Shown here piece by piece: positions 52,086-59,964 of a stretch of 64,000 nucleotides of DNA; position 1 is the first letter of the stretch, and each line of letters begins with the position of its first letter. This DNA comes from Lachnospiraceae bacterium (GTDB taxonomy: Bacteria; Bacillota; Clostridia; Lachnospirales; Lachnospiraceae): contig JAEEYF010000040.1 of assembly GCA_016291655.1 (NCBI GenBank), forward strand, positions 1 through 64,000, read 5' to 3'. The notes under the pieces were generated by a model. It ran no database searches and had not been told where the DNA came from. It was given only the letters and a program-made list of their open reading frames with translations. A program made the translations under genes and the position numbers.

Positions 52086-53275
52086 TGAGCAATGATTTTT
52101 ATCGCGTTCAGGCGAACATCAGCCTGGATGCCATAAGGCAAAATATATTGAACGGCAGGAAGCTGCTTAAGGCAGGCACACGTATGATGGTGGTTGTCAA
52201 GGCGGACGCGTATGGGCACGGAGCCTGCAACATCGTTAAGAACATAGACGATATCGCGGATGCATATGCGGTTGCCATTCCCGAAGAAGGGGTGGAACTC
52301 AGACAAAAGGCCGCTACGCGTAAGCCCATTCTTGTGCTGGGCTACACTTTCCCGGAGTTGTGTGAAAACGCCATCACAAACGATATTGCCATGGCGGCTT
52401 TTGATTACGAAACCGTTAAAAGGTACGATGAGACGGCGGCGGAGCTCGGAAAGAACGCCGTGATCCATCTGAAACTGGATACGGGCATGAGCCGCATCGG
52501 TTATCAATGCGATACGGATGAACAGATAGCTGAGAGTCTTGCTGACATCAAGAAGATCAAGGTGCTAAAAAATGTTAAGATAGAGGGCCTGTTCACTCAC
52601 TTCTGCAAGGCGGACGAAGCGGATAAGACCTTTGCGAGAGGACAGCTTGCAAAATATCTTCGTTTTGCTTCGGTCCTTGAGGAAAACGGGATAAAGATAC
52701 CGATAAAGCACGTCTGCAACAGTGCGGGAGTTATCGACATACCGGAGGGAGACCTGGATATGGTGCGCTTCGGTATTACAACCTACGGCATGTATCCCAC
52801 CGACGATGTGACGAAGGAAAGATGCCCCGTAGTTCCCGCAATGGAGCTAAAGACCCGTATTTCCATGATCAAGACACTTTCACAGGGAACAGGCATAGGC
52901 TACAGCGGAACCTATGTATGCCCGGGTGAACGCCGGATCGCAACGATACCTGTGGGCTATGGCGACGGATTCCCGAGAGGGTTGTCTAATGCGGGGCGTG
53001 TTTTGATCTGCGGAAAGTCTGCTCCGATACGGGGAAGAATATGCATGGATCAATGCATGGTGGATGTTACTGAGATTCCCGAAGCCAAGGTGGGTTCTGT
53101 GGTAACCCTGATGGGAAGAGACGGCGACGACTTCATTTCCGCTGAAGAGATCGGAGCGACCGTCGGAAATTCCTTCCACTATGAAGTCGTGTGCGACATA
53201 GCGAAGCGTGTCCCGAGGGTTTATTACCGTGACGGTAAGATCGTGGGCGTGGCGGATCATTTTTCCGCAATGTAA
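52085..53275 (+). CDS. alr: Alanine racemase
   Basis: A 396-residue PLP enzyme that makes D-alanine for peptidoglycan. The PLP-binding Lys39 is in VVVKADAYGHG. The catalytic Tyr lies in GIGYSGTY, and HLKLDTGMSRIGY and GRICMDQCMVDVT are typical. The start codon shares one base with the nnrDE stop (TAATG), indicating translational coupling. In many firmicutes alr lies next to nnrD/yjeF genes, so this arrangement is ancestral rather than acquired. Confidence 0.95.
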   Translation: MSNDFYRVQANISLDAIRQNILNGRKLLKAGTRMMVVVKADAYGHGACNIVKNIDDIADAYAVAIPEEGVELRQKAATRKPILVLGYTFPELCENAITNDIAMAAFDYETVKRYDETAAELGKNAVIHLKLDTGMSRIGYQCDTDEQIAESLADIKKIKVLKNVKIEGLFTHFCKADEADKTFARGQLAKYLRFASVLEENGIKIPIKHVCNSAGVIDIPEGDLDMVRFGITTYGMYPTDDVTKERCPVVPAMELKTRISMIKTLSQGTGIGYSGTYVCPGERRIATIPVGYGDGFPRGLSNAGRVLICGKSAPIRGRICMDQCMVDVTEIPEAKVGSVVTLMGRDGDDFISAEEIGATVGNSFHYEVVCDIAKRVPRVYYRDGKIVGVADHFSAM

Positions 53276-53304
53276 GCGTTTGCTCTGACGAAAAAGGAAG
53301 TAAT

Positions 53305-53559
53305 ATGAGAACATTAGGAAATTTTAAAATGGAAAGACCGGGACTTGTTAAGGTGGGGGACGAAGTGGACATACGCGAAGGCGCATTGCCAAACTCCGTT
53401 TTCTATTATGTGGCTGAGCCCGCGGTTGCCATGAGTGCAAACATTCCCTTAAGCGAAAGGCTTTTGGATCATAATAACGAAGTGATCACCCGAGGTAAAG
53501 TTGTTCAGATAGATGAGACCGATCGGGGATACTATCTTACATTGGAATTTGAAGATTGA
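53305..53559 (+). CDS. Small conserved-looking protein, 84 residues, unknown
   Basis: An 84-residue beta-rich protein beginning MRTLGNFKMERPGLVKVGDE. It has no membrane segment or signal peptide. The hydrophilic middle (NIPLSERLLDHNNEVITRGK) and closing GKVVQIDETDRGYYLTLEFED suggest a small beta-barrel. The AAAAGGAAG site fits. It lies in the rex-alr-rsm22 gene string with short gaps, so it is likely real. No function is known to me. Confidence 0.65.
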   Translation: MRTLGNFKMERPGLVKVGDEVDIREGALPNSVFYYVAEPAVAMSANIPLSERLLDHNNEVITRGKVVQIDETDRGYYLTLEFED

Positions 53560-53569
53560 GGTTAATGTT

Positions 53570-54637
53570 GTGAATATTCCCTATGAAATGCAGGAAGCAA
53601 CAGAAAAACTACTTGAGAAGCGCAGTATTTCTAAGATCAGAGACTGCGTTTTTTCAATTTGCGAAAGATACAACAACGAATCCGGACAGGGTAAGGTGCT
53701 GGTTAAAACACCGGAGGAAGCGGTGAGCTATGCCATATCCCGTATGCCCGGAACTTTCGGCGCGGTGAAGAGTGCCGTATGTGCCTTTAAAGAAGCACTT
53801 GAGCCTTTTTTTGATGCACATCCCGAAGCGCTTCCCAAAACCCTTGCGGACATCGGTGCGGGAACGGGAGCTGCCGTCTGGGCGGTTGCCTCCGAGTTTG
53901 AACTTAGTCACATTACCTGCTTTGAAAGAGAGAGCAGCATGACAGAGATCGGAAAGCATATGCTTTCTTACGGCAACGAGGCCATGAAAAATGCTGCCTG
54001 GGTACAAGGCGATGCCATCGGCGGGAATACGGAAAAAGCCGATCTTGTGACCGCTTCTTACATCATGAATGAGCTTAAGCCCTCCGACAGGGATGCATTC
54101 CTCAACAATCTTTTTGAAACCTCCGACGGCGCCGTGATCCTTTTGGAGCCCGGCACGAGAGCAGGCTTTAAGAACATCCTTTACGCCCGTGATTTCTTCA
54201 CAAAAAAAGGCGCAATCGTCGTTGCACCCTGCACCCACTCCTCAGCCTGCCCGCTTCCCGCGGACGACTGGTGCCACTTCGCCTGCCGCATGCAGCGCAG
54301 CAAAACCCAAAAGTTCGTGAAGGGCGGCGACGCCCCCTACGAGGATGAAAAATTTGCCTACCTCGCCGTTTTGATACCCGGGGACGGGGTTATGGGCTCA
54401 TTTTTTGATACCCGGGGACGGGGTTGTGGGCTCATTTTTGACGATATGACAGCAGAGGCTACCGAGGAAGGATATGCCCGCATCATAAGGCATCCGCAGA
54501 TAAACAAAGGGTTTGTTGAACTTAAACTGTGTTCGGGAAAGGGCATAGAGACCGTGAAGGTCACATCACGGGATAAAGCTGAGTTTAAGATTGCGAGAAA
54601 AGCAGAGTGGGGCGAGAGGAAAAAAATGACACCATAA
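53570..54637 (+). CDS. Rsm22-family methyltransferase with repeat-derived insertion
   Basis: A 355-residue protein of the Rsm22/METTL17 group (SAM-dependent fold, tied to small ribosomal subunit biogenesis). The SAM loop is LADIGAGTGAAVWAV. Four cysteines lie in APCTHSSACPLPADDWCHFAC; related proteins are reported to bind an Fe-S cluster there. The GTG start at 53570 follows TTGAGG; an upstream ATG at 53513 lies in the previous gene. At about residues 268-290 a foreign peptide (IPGDGVMGSFFDTRGRGCGL) is encoded by two 34-bp GC-rich repeats. The reading frame is kept. The last 40 codons exist again, diverged, just downstream. Confidence 0.8.
   Translation: MNIPYEMQEATEKLLEKRSISKIRDCVFSICERYNNESGQGKVLVKTPEEAVSYAISRMPGTFGAVKSAVCAFKEALEPFFDAHPEALPKTLADIGAGTGAAVWAVASEFELSHITCFERESSMTEIGKHMLSYGNEAMKNAAWVQGDAIGGNTEKADLVTASYIMNELKPSDRDAFLNNLFETSDGAVILLEPGTRAGFKNILYARDFFTKKGAIVVAPCTHSSACPLPADDWCHFACRMQRSKTQKFVKGGDAPYEDEKFAYLAVLIPGDGVMGSFFDTRGRGCGLIFDDMTAEATEEGYARIIRHPQINKGFVELKLCSGKGIETVKVTSRDKAEFKIARKAEWGERKKMTP
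54369..54434 (+). repeat. Two tandem 34-bp GC-rich repeats inside the rsm22-like gene
   Basis: Units at 54369-54400 and 54403-54434 (period 34) contain TTTTGATACCCGGGGACGGG and differ by one base in GGGTT[A/G]TGGG. They are translated in frame and add about 22 residues absent from the family pattern. Confidence 0.85.
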
Positions 54638-54650
54638 CCCCGTCCCCGGG
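54632..54650 (-). repeat. Inverted copy of the GC-rich repeat core
   Basis: CCATAACCCCGTCCCCGGG is the exact reverse complement of 54377-54395. Together with the copies above it brackets the first version of the gene tail. A fragment CCGTCCCCCC follows at 54657-54666. Confidence 0.8.
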
Positions 54651-54667
54651 GTTCATCCGTCCCCCCT

Positions 54668-54801
54668 TTGTGGGAAAAGGCTATGCAGAGCTTAAGCTGT
54701 GCTCGGAACGTGGCATAGAAGAAGTCAGGATAACGGCTCGGGATTAAGACCGTTTTAAGGCCGCGAGAAAGGCGGAATGGGGCGATGAATTGACAGAATA
54801 G
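54668..54801 (+). pseudogene. Second, decayed copy of the rsm22-like gene 3' end
   Basis: Read in frame, this gives GKGYAELKLCSERGIEEVRI then TARD, a stop, and FKAARKAEWGDELTE. It parallels NKGFVELKLCSGKGIETVKV, TSRD and FKIARKAEWGERKK in the intact gene. The two are clearly homologous but well diverged. The internal TAA makes it non-functional. Confidence 0.8.
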
Positions 54802-54803
54802 TC

Positions 54804-54833
54804 TTGACATATGGGGAGGGTAAGAGATAGACT
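54804..54833 (+). promoter_or_regulatory. Promoter of the papain-type lipoprotein gene
   Basis: TTGACA (54804-54809), an 18-bp spacer and TAGACT (54828-54833), starting two bases after the duplicated tail. Confidence 0.55.
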
Positions 54834-54891
54834 ATTTCCTGAATTCATCTCGGTTTAAAGACATTTCGGGATGATTATCTGGAGGAAAAAA

Positions 54892-57186
54892 GTGAAGAGA
54901 TTATTATTGTTACTTGTGACTGTGTTTTTGCTTGCGGCAGTTGGCTGCGCGAATGTGAGCGGCGGGCAGGCATCTTCGGGCGATGTCGCACCGAAGCAGA
55001 TCTGCACCGTGGATGGCTGCACCAATGAAGTGTACAAAGCCTCATTATGCGTGGACCACTATGTGGAAAAAACGCTGGAGGAAAAGGAGAAAGAGATCCG
55101 GAAATCGATCTCGACGGCGACTTCCACACCGACAGTTACACCGATACCTGTGGTCATTCCCACGGAAAATCCGAAGGTTTCCCATTTGGATGAAGATGAC
55201 AAGTATACCAAAGAATACTGGGAAAAGTTAAAGTTCGAAGAAGATTTTTACAGCGGAGAAAAAGCTAAGGTCGAAACCTTTGATCTTAACAATCTTCCTT
55301 CAAAGTACAGAAATTATAATGTCACTTCCGTAAAGAAGCAGATAGACAAGCCTTTTTGCTGGGCTTTTGCAAGTGTTGCTGCCATGGAGGCCGAGCTCAT
55401 TAAAAACAACGGAGCAAGCCTTGATATTGATCTCTCGGAACTGTATTTTGGCTATATCGTTGCAAATCCGGTGTATGATGCTCTTGGACAGCTCACGCTT
55501 GTTGATGTAACGGGAAACGAATATGATCATTACGGGGGCTACTCGTTGGAACTTGCAGATAAATTAATGCTCGGAGTTTATCCCGTTGCCGAGAAGGATC
55601 TTCCATATGAAGTGCGTAATGATAGATTTACCGTAGATGCAAAGATGAAGTCTTCACAGACGTTCTACCTTAAAAAGGCGGAATTTTTAGATCATCCTTC
55701 CGTCGATGCCGTTAAGCGCCTTGTAGCCTTATATGGCGCTGCAACCATCTCCTTTTATGGTGATAGCAAAGATTATGATTATAACGAGAAATATTGTTCG
55801 GTATATAATCATAATAATGAAAAAAGAAATCACGAGGTGTGCGTTGTGGGCTGGGACGATAATTTCCCCGTAACTTCATTTAATATGGCACCTCCCGGCC
55901 CAGGAGCATGGATCTGCAAGAATTCCTGGGGCGAAGAGTTCGGAGATAACGGCTACTTCTATCTTTCCTATTATGATACTTCAATAGATCGCAGTATTGC
56001 TTTTGATCTGGAGCCTATAAGTGAGAAAGAAAATGTTTATATCTGTTGCTTCGACCCGTTTTTTACAGCTTATTTGGATATGGATATGCAAGGAAATGAA
56101 TACTACACGAACGATCATTTCAAAACCAATAAGATCGCAAATGTGTATACCGCACACGCCAACGAGGACGGAGGAGAGCTTTTGAAAGCCGTTTCCTTTG
56201 ATACTTTGGAGGTTTTGGATTATACCATAAAGATATATACGGATCTTAAGCAGAACGATGATCCGGAATCGGGAATACTGAGGGAAACTATAACCGGTAA
56301 GGCTGATAATATGGGCTGTATAAGGGAATCTTTGAAAAATCCGGTTTATCTCACTGAAGGAGAACTTTTTTCAATTGTGCTTTCAACAACACAGGATTCA
56401 ACTCCCGCAACCGTAGGAGGAGGTGATGAGCTCAATTCTGTGATCGCGTACGGGCAATCTTTCTATTGTTTAAACGGTGAGTGGCGGGAAAATAATAATG
56501 ATAATTATGCGATACAGGCAGTTACGGTCAATTGTGAGAGCGACAGCCCGGAAGATCTTTCAAGTGTGAAAGGAACAATCAAAGATACAAGAGCCGGAGA
56601 ATTACCCGAAAACATTCTTCTCACCAAAAAAGTAACGGGGCTGAAGGCAAAATCCTACGGGCCCGGAATCCTGGAGCTCAGCTGGGATAAAGATGATTAT
56701 TACGGATATTTTATTTATAGGTATTCAGAAAAAACAAGAGCCTATGAAAGGATAGGAGTCGTCAAGGAGCAGAACAGCTTTATCATCGATGATTATGACT
56801 GCGACAGTGAATGTACCTATGCCGTTAAAGGCTATATTTTTGAAACTGATGAATTAAATGACTGGATAAAACTGCCAAAGCTCGGCTATTACTATTCCGA
56901 CAAGATAACCATAAGAACGGATGACTTCTTCAGAAAGCCTGACGTTGATATCGTTTCAGCCGGTGTATTTCTTGAGTGGGACGGTATCAAGAATGCCGCT
57001 TCGTACAAAGTTTACTTCCTCGGAGCGGAAACAGGATATGCGTGGGAACTTGTGGATGAAGTCACAAGGACGTCCTATATGTTTTTGGAACCTGTAAAGC
57101 ATGCCGAATATATGTACCAGATCGAAGCAGTGCTTGACTCCGGCAAGACCGTAAAGAGCGTTCCCGCGTCCGTACGCTACGAGTAG
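54892..57186 (+). CDS. Lipoprotein cysteine peptidase, papain (C1A)-like, with lectin-like and Fn3-like domains
   Basis: A 764-residue exported protein. A GTG start behind GGAGG gives a clean lipoprotein signal (KRLLLLLV, Cys19 in AVGC). A small Cys-rich motif (CTVDGC, then LCVDHY) and a Thr/Pro linker follow. The peptidase domain has catalytic Cys156 in KPFCWAFA, His314 in NHEVCVVGWDD and Asn344 in KNSWGEEFGDNGYFYLSYYD. After it lies a beta-sandwich like those following clostridial C1A peptidases (about 400-550), then two Fn3-like segments. It probably digests or remodels surface or substrate proteins. An ATG at 54871 would precede the ribosome binding site. The stop lies within the first unit of a 31-bp repeat array. 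Confidence 0.85.
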   Translation: MKRLLLLLVTVFLLAAVGCANVSGGQASSGDVAPKQICTVDGCTNEVYKASLCVDHYVEKTLEEKEKEIRKSISTATSTPTVTPIPVVIPTENPKVSHLDEDDKYTKEYWEKLKFEEDFYSGEKAKVETFDLNNLPSKYRNYNVTSVKKQIDKPFCWAFASVAAMEAELIKNNGASLDIDLSELYFGYIVANPVYDALGQLTLVDVTGNEYDHYGGYSLELADKLMLGVYPVAEKDLPYEVRNDRFTVDAKMKSSQTFYLKKAEFLDHPSVDAVKRLVALYGAATISFYGDSKDYDYNEKYCSVYNHNNEKRNHEVCVVGWDDNFPVTSFNMAPPGPGAWICKNSWGEEFGDNGYFYLSYYDTSIDRSIAFDLEPISEKENVYICCFDPFFTAYLDMDMQGNEYYTNDHFKTNKIANVYTAHANEDGGELLKAVSFDTLEVLDYTIKIYTDLKQNDDPESGILRETITGKADNMGCIRESLKNPVYLTEGELFSIVLSTTQDSTPATVGGGDELNSVIAYGQSFYCLNGEWRENNNDNYAIQAVTVNCESDSPEDLSSVKGTIKDTRAGELPENILLTKKVTGLKAKSYGPGILELSWDKDDYYGYFIYRYSEKTRAYERIGVVKEQNSFIIDDYDCDSECTYAVKGYIFETDELNDWIKLPKLGYYYSDKITIRTDDFFRKPDVDIVSAGVFLEWDGIKNAASYKVYFLGAETGYAWELVDEVTRTSYMFLEPVKHAEYMYQIEAVLDSGKTVKSVPASVRYE

Positions 57187-57293
57187 AGCGGTCTCCGCCT
57201 CTGTTCGTTACGAGTGGAGCGTGTGTGCGACATTCTCGTCACGGTAAAACACGCATCCGCCACGTTTCGTTACGGTAAAACACTTAAAAAAGC
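57175..57293 (+). repeat. Degenerate 31-bp tandem repeats over the peptidase stop codon
   Basis: Units begin exactly 31 bp apart at 57175, 57206, 57237 and 57268 with CGCTACGAG, CGTTACGAG, CGTCACGGT and CGTTACGGT. The first covers the final codons and TAG stop; the second still reads SVRYEW, echoing the protein end (SVRYE). Units 3 and 4 share ACGGTAAAACAC. Confidence 0.7.
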
Positions 57294-57296
57294 AGA

Positions 57297-57334
57297 GCAG
57301 CACCCCGAGCAATACCTTGGGGCGCTGCTTTTTT
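57297..57334 (+). terminator. Terminator after the peptidase gene
   Basis: GCAGCACCCC (57297-57306) pairs with GGGGCGCTGC (57319-57328; one A-C mismatch), followed by six T. Confidence 0.8.
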
Positions 57335-57342
57335 ATGCTATT

Positions 57343-57680
57343 CAGCCTTCCCGGCGCTCCGCTCAGGATCTTTTTATGACCTAAACGTCGAAAATCCTCC
57401 TTTAGACCAAAGATTTCCCGGGAAAATCAGCCTTCCGGCGCTCCGCTCAAGAGCTTTTTATGACCTAAACGTCGAAAATCCCCCTTTAGACCAAAGATTT
57501 CCCGGGAAAATCAGCCTTCCCGGCGCTCCGCTCAAGAGCTTTTTATGACCTAAACGTCGAAAATCCCCCTTTAGACCAAAGATTTCCCGGGAAAATCAGC
57601 CTTCCGGCGCTCCGCTCAGGATCTTTTTATGACTTAAACGTCGAAAATCCCCCTTTAGACCAAAGATTTCCCGGGAAAAT
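57343..57680 (+). repeat. Four tandem 84/85-bp repeats
   Basis: Units start at 57343, 57428, 57512 and 57597 with CAGCCTTC and end TTTCCCGGGAAAAT. Units 1 and 3 have CCCGG (85 bp); 2 and 4 have CCGG (84 bp). Units 1 and 4 read CTCAGGATC; 2 and 3 read CTCAAGAGC. Each holds the palindrome TTTCCCGGGAAA and AAACGTCGAAAATCC. No open frame runs through, and no spacers separate the units, so it is not a CRISPR array. The array ends where the integrase remnant starts. Confidence 0.9.
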
Positions 57681-57681
57681 C

Positions 57682-58026
57682 CGGCTTTTAAAGTACGCAG
57701 AGAGGAACGGCCTTGAAACGAAGAGTTTTCACAAGATAAGGAAGACCTACGCCAGCAGACTTAATGCAAAAGGCGTTCCCATGGATCTCATTCGTGAGCA
57801 GCTGGGGCATACATCGCTTGAAACGACGTACAGCTATATATTCAACCCGCTGACAGAGACTGAAAGCTACAAGGCTGTAACGGAAGCGGTGGGGTTCTCT
57901 ACGCCGGAAGACGGTATACATCCGCCGAAGGTAACAAACATTTCTGCTCTCCGACGTAAGAAAGAGACATCAAACGGAAGTTGTCCCCAACTGTCCCCAA
58001 GTTTTTGGAGTAAAGAAAAAAGCTGA
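57682..58026 (+). pseudogene. C-terminal remnant of a tyrosine recombinase (integrase)
   Basis: The frame reads KYAERNGLETKSFHKIRKTY then ASRLNAKGVPMDLIREQLGH and TSLETTYSYIF. This contains the catalytic HxxR (SFHKIRK), the LGH and the final Tyr of phage-type integrases. The N-terminal two thirds are missing: the open frame abuts the 84-bp repeats at 57681. Its 3' end faces the 3' end of tRNA-Gly 40 bp away, the usual position of an integrase beside its attachment site. No start codon precedes the conserved part, so it is a pseudogene. Confidence 0.82.
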
Positions 58027-58053
58027 AACCCTGTATTTATCAGTGCTTCAGCT
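58015..58053 (-). terminator. Terminator of tRNA-Gly
   Basis: On the minus strand AGCTGAA (58053-58047) pairs with TTCAGCT (58027-58021), followed by T residues (58020-58016). It lies 12 bp after the tRNA 3' end and overlaps the last integrase codons. Confidence 0.65.
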
Positions 58054-58065
58054 AGGTATGAAAAG

Positions 58066-58138
58066 AGCGCGAGACGGGACTCGAACCCGCGGCCTCGACC
58101 TTGGCAAGGTCGCGCTCCACCAACTGAGCCACTCGCGC
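58066..58138 (-). tRNA. tRNA-Gly (anticodon GCC)
   Basis: The minus strand folds as a cloverleaf: acceptor GCGCGAG/CTCGCGC, D-loop with GGCTCAGTTGG, anticodon stem CGACC/GGTCG with loop TTGCCAA (anticodon GCC), and T-loop GGTTCGAGTCC. The discriminator base is T, as usual for bacterial tRNA-Gly. CCA is not encoded. Confidence 0.95.
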
Positions 58139-58183
58139 ATGTTGTGTTTTGTGAAAGGCTTGCGTCTCTCGAACACGAGTGAT

Positions 58184-58212
58184 ATATTATCACCGTGAAC
58201 TTCAAAAGTCAA
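58184..58212 (-). promoter_or_regulatory. Promoter of tRNA-Gly
   Basis: On the minus strand TTGACT (58212-58207), a 17-bp spacer and TAATAT (58189-58184). Confidence 0.5.
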
Positions 58213-58213
58213 C

Positions 58214-58273
58214 AGCTTTTTGGATTTTTATTGAAGAACTATTGTCTAAATTTTTAGAAAAATTCAAAAAGCT
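58214..58273. repeat. 16-bp inverted repeat between tRNA-Gly and ilvB
   Basis: AGCTTTTTGGATTTTT (58214-58229) pairs with AAAAATTCAAAAAGCT (58258-58273; one G-U). It lies upstream of both divergent promoters and lacks a U-tract. Role unknown. Confidence 0.5.
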
Positions 58274-58286
58274 TTTCAGGGGCAGG

Positions 58287-58314
58287 TTGATTTTTTTTCT
58301 GTTTCTGATATAAT
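58287..58314 (+). promoter_or_regulatory. Promoter of ilvB
   Basis: TTGATT (58287-58292), a 16-bp spacer and TATAAT (58309-58314) with extended TG. The leader is only about 25 nt, so no T-box or peptide attenuator fits. Confidence 0.65.
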
Positions 58315-58346
58315 GCCTATTTACTTACGAAAAGAAGGGGATATTG

Positions 58347-59906
58347 ATGAAAGGTTCCGAAATTCTCATTAGAACATTGATCAAGGAAGGCGTTGACACC
58401 ATCTTCGGCTATCCGGGGAGTGCAGTGCTGGATATCTATGATGCGCTGTATGACCATCCGGAGATCCGCCACATCCTGACCTCCCATGAACAGGGAGCGG
58501 CGCATGCCGCAGACGGATATGCACGGAGCACCGGGAGAGTGGGCGTGTGCCTTGCGACCAGCGGGCCGGGAGCCACAAACCTTGTGACGGGCATAGCTAC
58601 CGCGTACATGGATTCGATCCCGATGGTTGCTATTACGGGCAACGTATCCAACAGCCTTTTGGGAAAGGACAGCTTTCAGGAGGTTGACATTGCGGGCGTT
58701 ACAATGCCCATAACCAAGCATAATTTCATCGTTAAGGATGTAAAGGACATAGAGAAAACAGTGAGTCGTGCCTTTGATATAGCGGGAAGCGGGCGACCCG
58801 GTCCTGTTTTGGTGGATATTACCACCGATGCTATCTCTGCCGAAGGAGAATTCCTGAATATAGAGATCTCAAAGAGCAACGATCACGATCATTTCACGAA
58901 GGACGATCTTAAAGCGGCGGCGAAGCTGGCGAATGCGTCAAAGAAACCGTTGATATACGCCGGTGGCGGTGCGTCCGGTGCTTCCATGCAATTAAGAATG
59001 CTTGCCGAGCTCCTGAAAGCACCTGTCTGTGATTCACTGATGGGGAAGGGAGCATTCCCGGGAGATGATGAAAAGTATCTGGGTATGCTGGGCATACACG
59101 GAACGGACGCGGCGAGGGAAGCAGTTAAGGAATGTGATCTTTTGATCGCGGTCGGAGTGCGTTTCTCCGACAGAGCAACGGAGAATTTCAAAACGATCTC
59201 CGCAAAGTCAAAGATCATTCATATAGACATAGATCCCGCGGAGATCAACAAAAACATCATCTGCACGGCAGCATTGAACGGAGATGCAAGAAATGTTCTT
59301 ACGGCTCTTTTGCCGCTTATAAAGGAAAAAGAGAGAAAGCTTTGGAGAAAGGCTGAGAATGCGAAGGATGAGAAAGACGGATCCTTTAACGGTAAAAGCA
59401 TAATCAGGGAACTCTTTAGGCAGACCAAGGGCGACGCCATTGTTGTTACGGATGTCGGAAAACACCAGATGACAACGGTTTCGGAATGGAAGTTCTTAAA
59501 ACCCGGTCAGCTGCTCACTTCGGGTGGCTTGGGAACCATGGGCTACGGTCTCGGCGCGTCCATCGGCGCAAAGCTTGCGAATCCGGACAAAACTGTCCTA
59601 AACATCGCAGGCGACGGCTGCTTCAGGATGAATATGAACGAGCTTGCAACCGCGAACCGCTATAAGGTCGCGGTAATAGAAGTCATATTGGATAACCACT
59701 CGCTTGGGCTTGTACGCGACCTTCAGGATGAGTTTTACGAGGGACGTCATTCCTGCACGGACATAGAGGATGATGTGGATTTCGTAAAGATAGCGGAAGC
59801 CATGGGCGTAAAGGGTATCAGGGCCACAAACAATGAGGAGTTTAAAAAAGCGGTCAAGGAAGCGCTTGGCCTGAACGAACCCGTTGTTATAGAATGTGAA
59901 TTATAA
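58347..59906 (+). CDS. ilvB: Acetolactate synthase catalytic subunit
   Basis: A 519-residue thiamine-diphosphate enzyme that condenses pyruvate to acetolactate (valine, leucine) or pyruvate with 2-oxobutyrate (isoleucine). The activating Glu is in SHEQGAAHAADGYAR. The central domain has PLIYAGGGA, and the ThDP motif is GDGCFRMNMNELATA with the Asn in DNHSLG. Start ATG at 58347 follows AGAAGGGG; a TTG one codon upstream is less likely. No regulatory subunit gene (ilvN) is adjacent. It is somewhat shorter than Escherichia coli IlvB/IlvI (about 560-575). A catabolic acetolactate synthase is possible, but the overall match favours the anabolic type. Confidence 0.88.
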   Translation: MKGSEILIRTLIKEGVDTIFGYPGSAVLDIYDALYDHPEIRHILTSHEQGAAHAADGYARSTGRVGVCLATSGPGATNLVTGIATAYMDSIPMVAITGNVSNSLLGKDSFQEVDIAGVTMPITKHNFIVKDVKDIEKTVSRAFDIAGSGRPGPVLVDITTDAISAEGEFLNIEISKSNDHDHFTKDDLKAAAKLANASKKPLIYAGGGASGASMQLRMLAELLKAPVCDSLMGKGAFPGDDEKYLGMLGIHGTDAAREAVKECDLLIAVGVRFSDRATENFKTISAKSKIIHIDIDPAEINKNIICTAALNGDARNVLTALLPLIKEKERKLWRKAENAKDEKDGSFNGKSIIRELFRQTKGDAIVVTDVGKHQMTTVSEWKFLKPGQLLTSGGLGTMGYGLGASIGAKLANPDKTVLNIAGDGCFRMNMNELATANRYKVAVIEVILDNHSLGLVRDLQDEFYEGRHSCTDIEDDVDFVKIAEAMGVKGIRATNNEEFKKAVKEALGLNEPVVIECEL

Positions 59907-59964
59907 AAGTCAAGTCTTAGGACTTGCATAAAGATTTATTGATACAAAAGGAACAGATAGAAAC

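Noticed and set aside
57343..57680. CRISPR array
   Set aside because: The 84/85-bp units touch each other without unique spacers, and no cas genes are present.
58140..58346. T-box leader for ilvB
   Set aside because: The promoter at 58287-58314 leaves a leader of about 25 nt, and no T-box sequence (TGGNACCGCG) is present.
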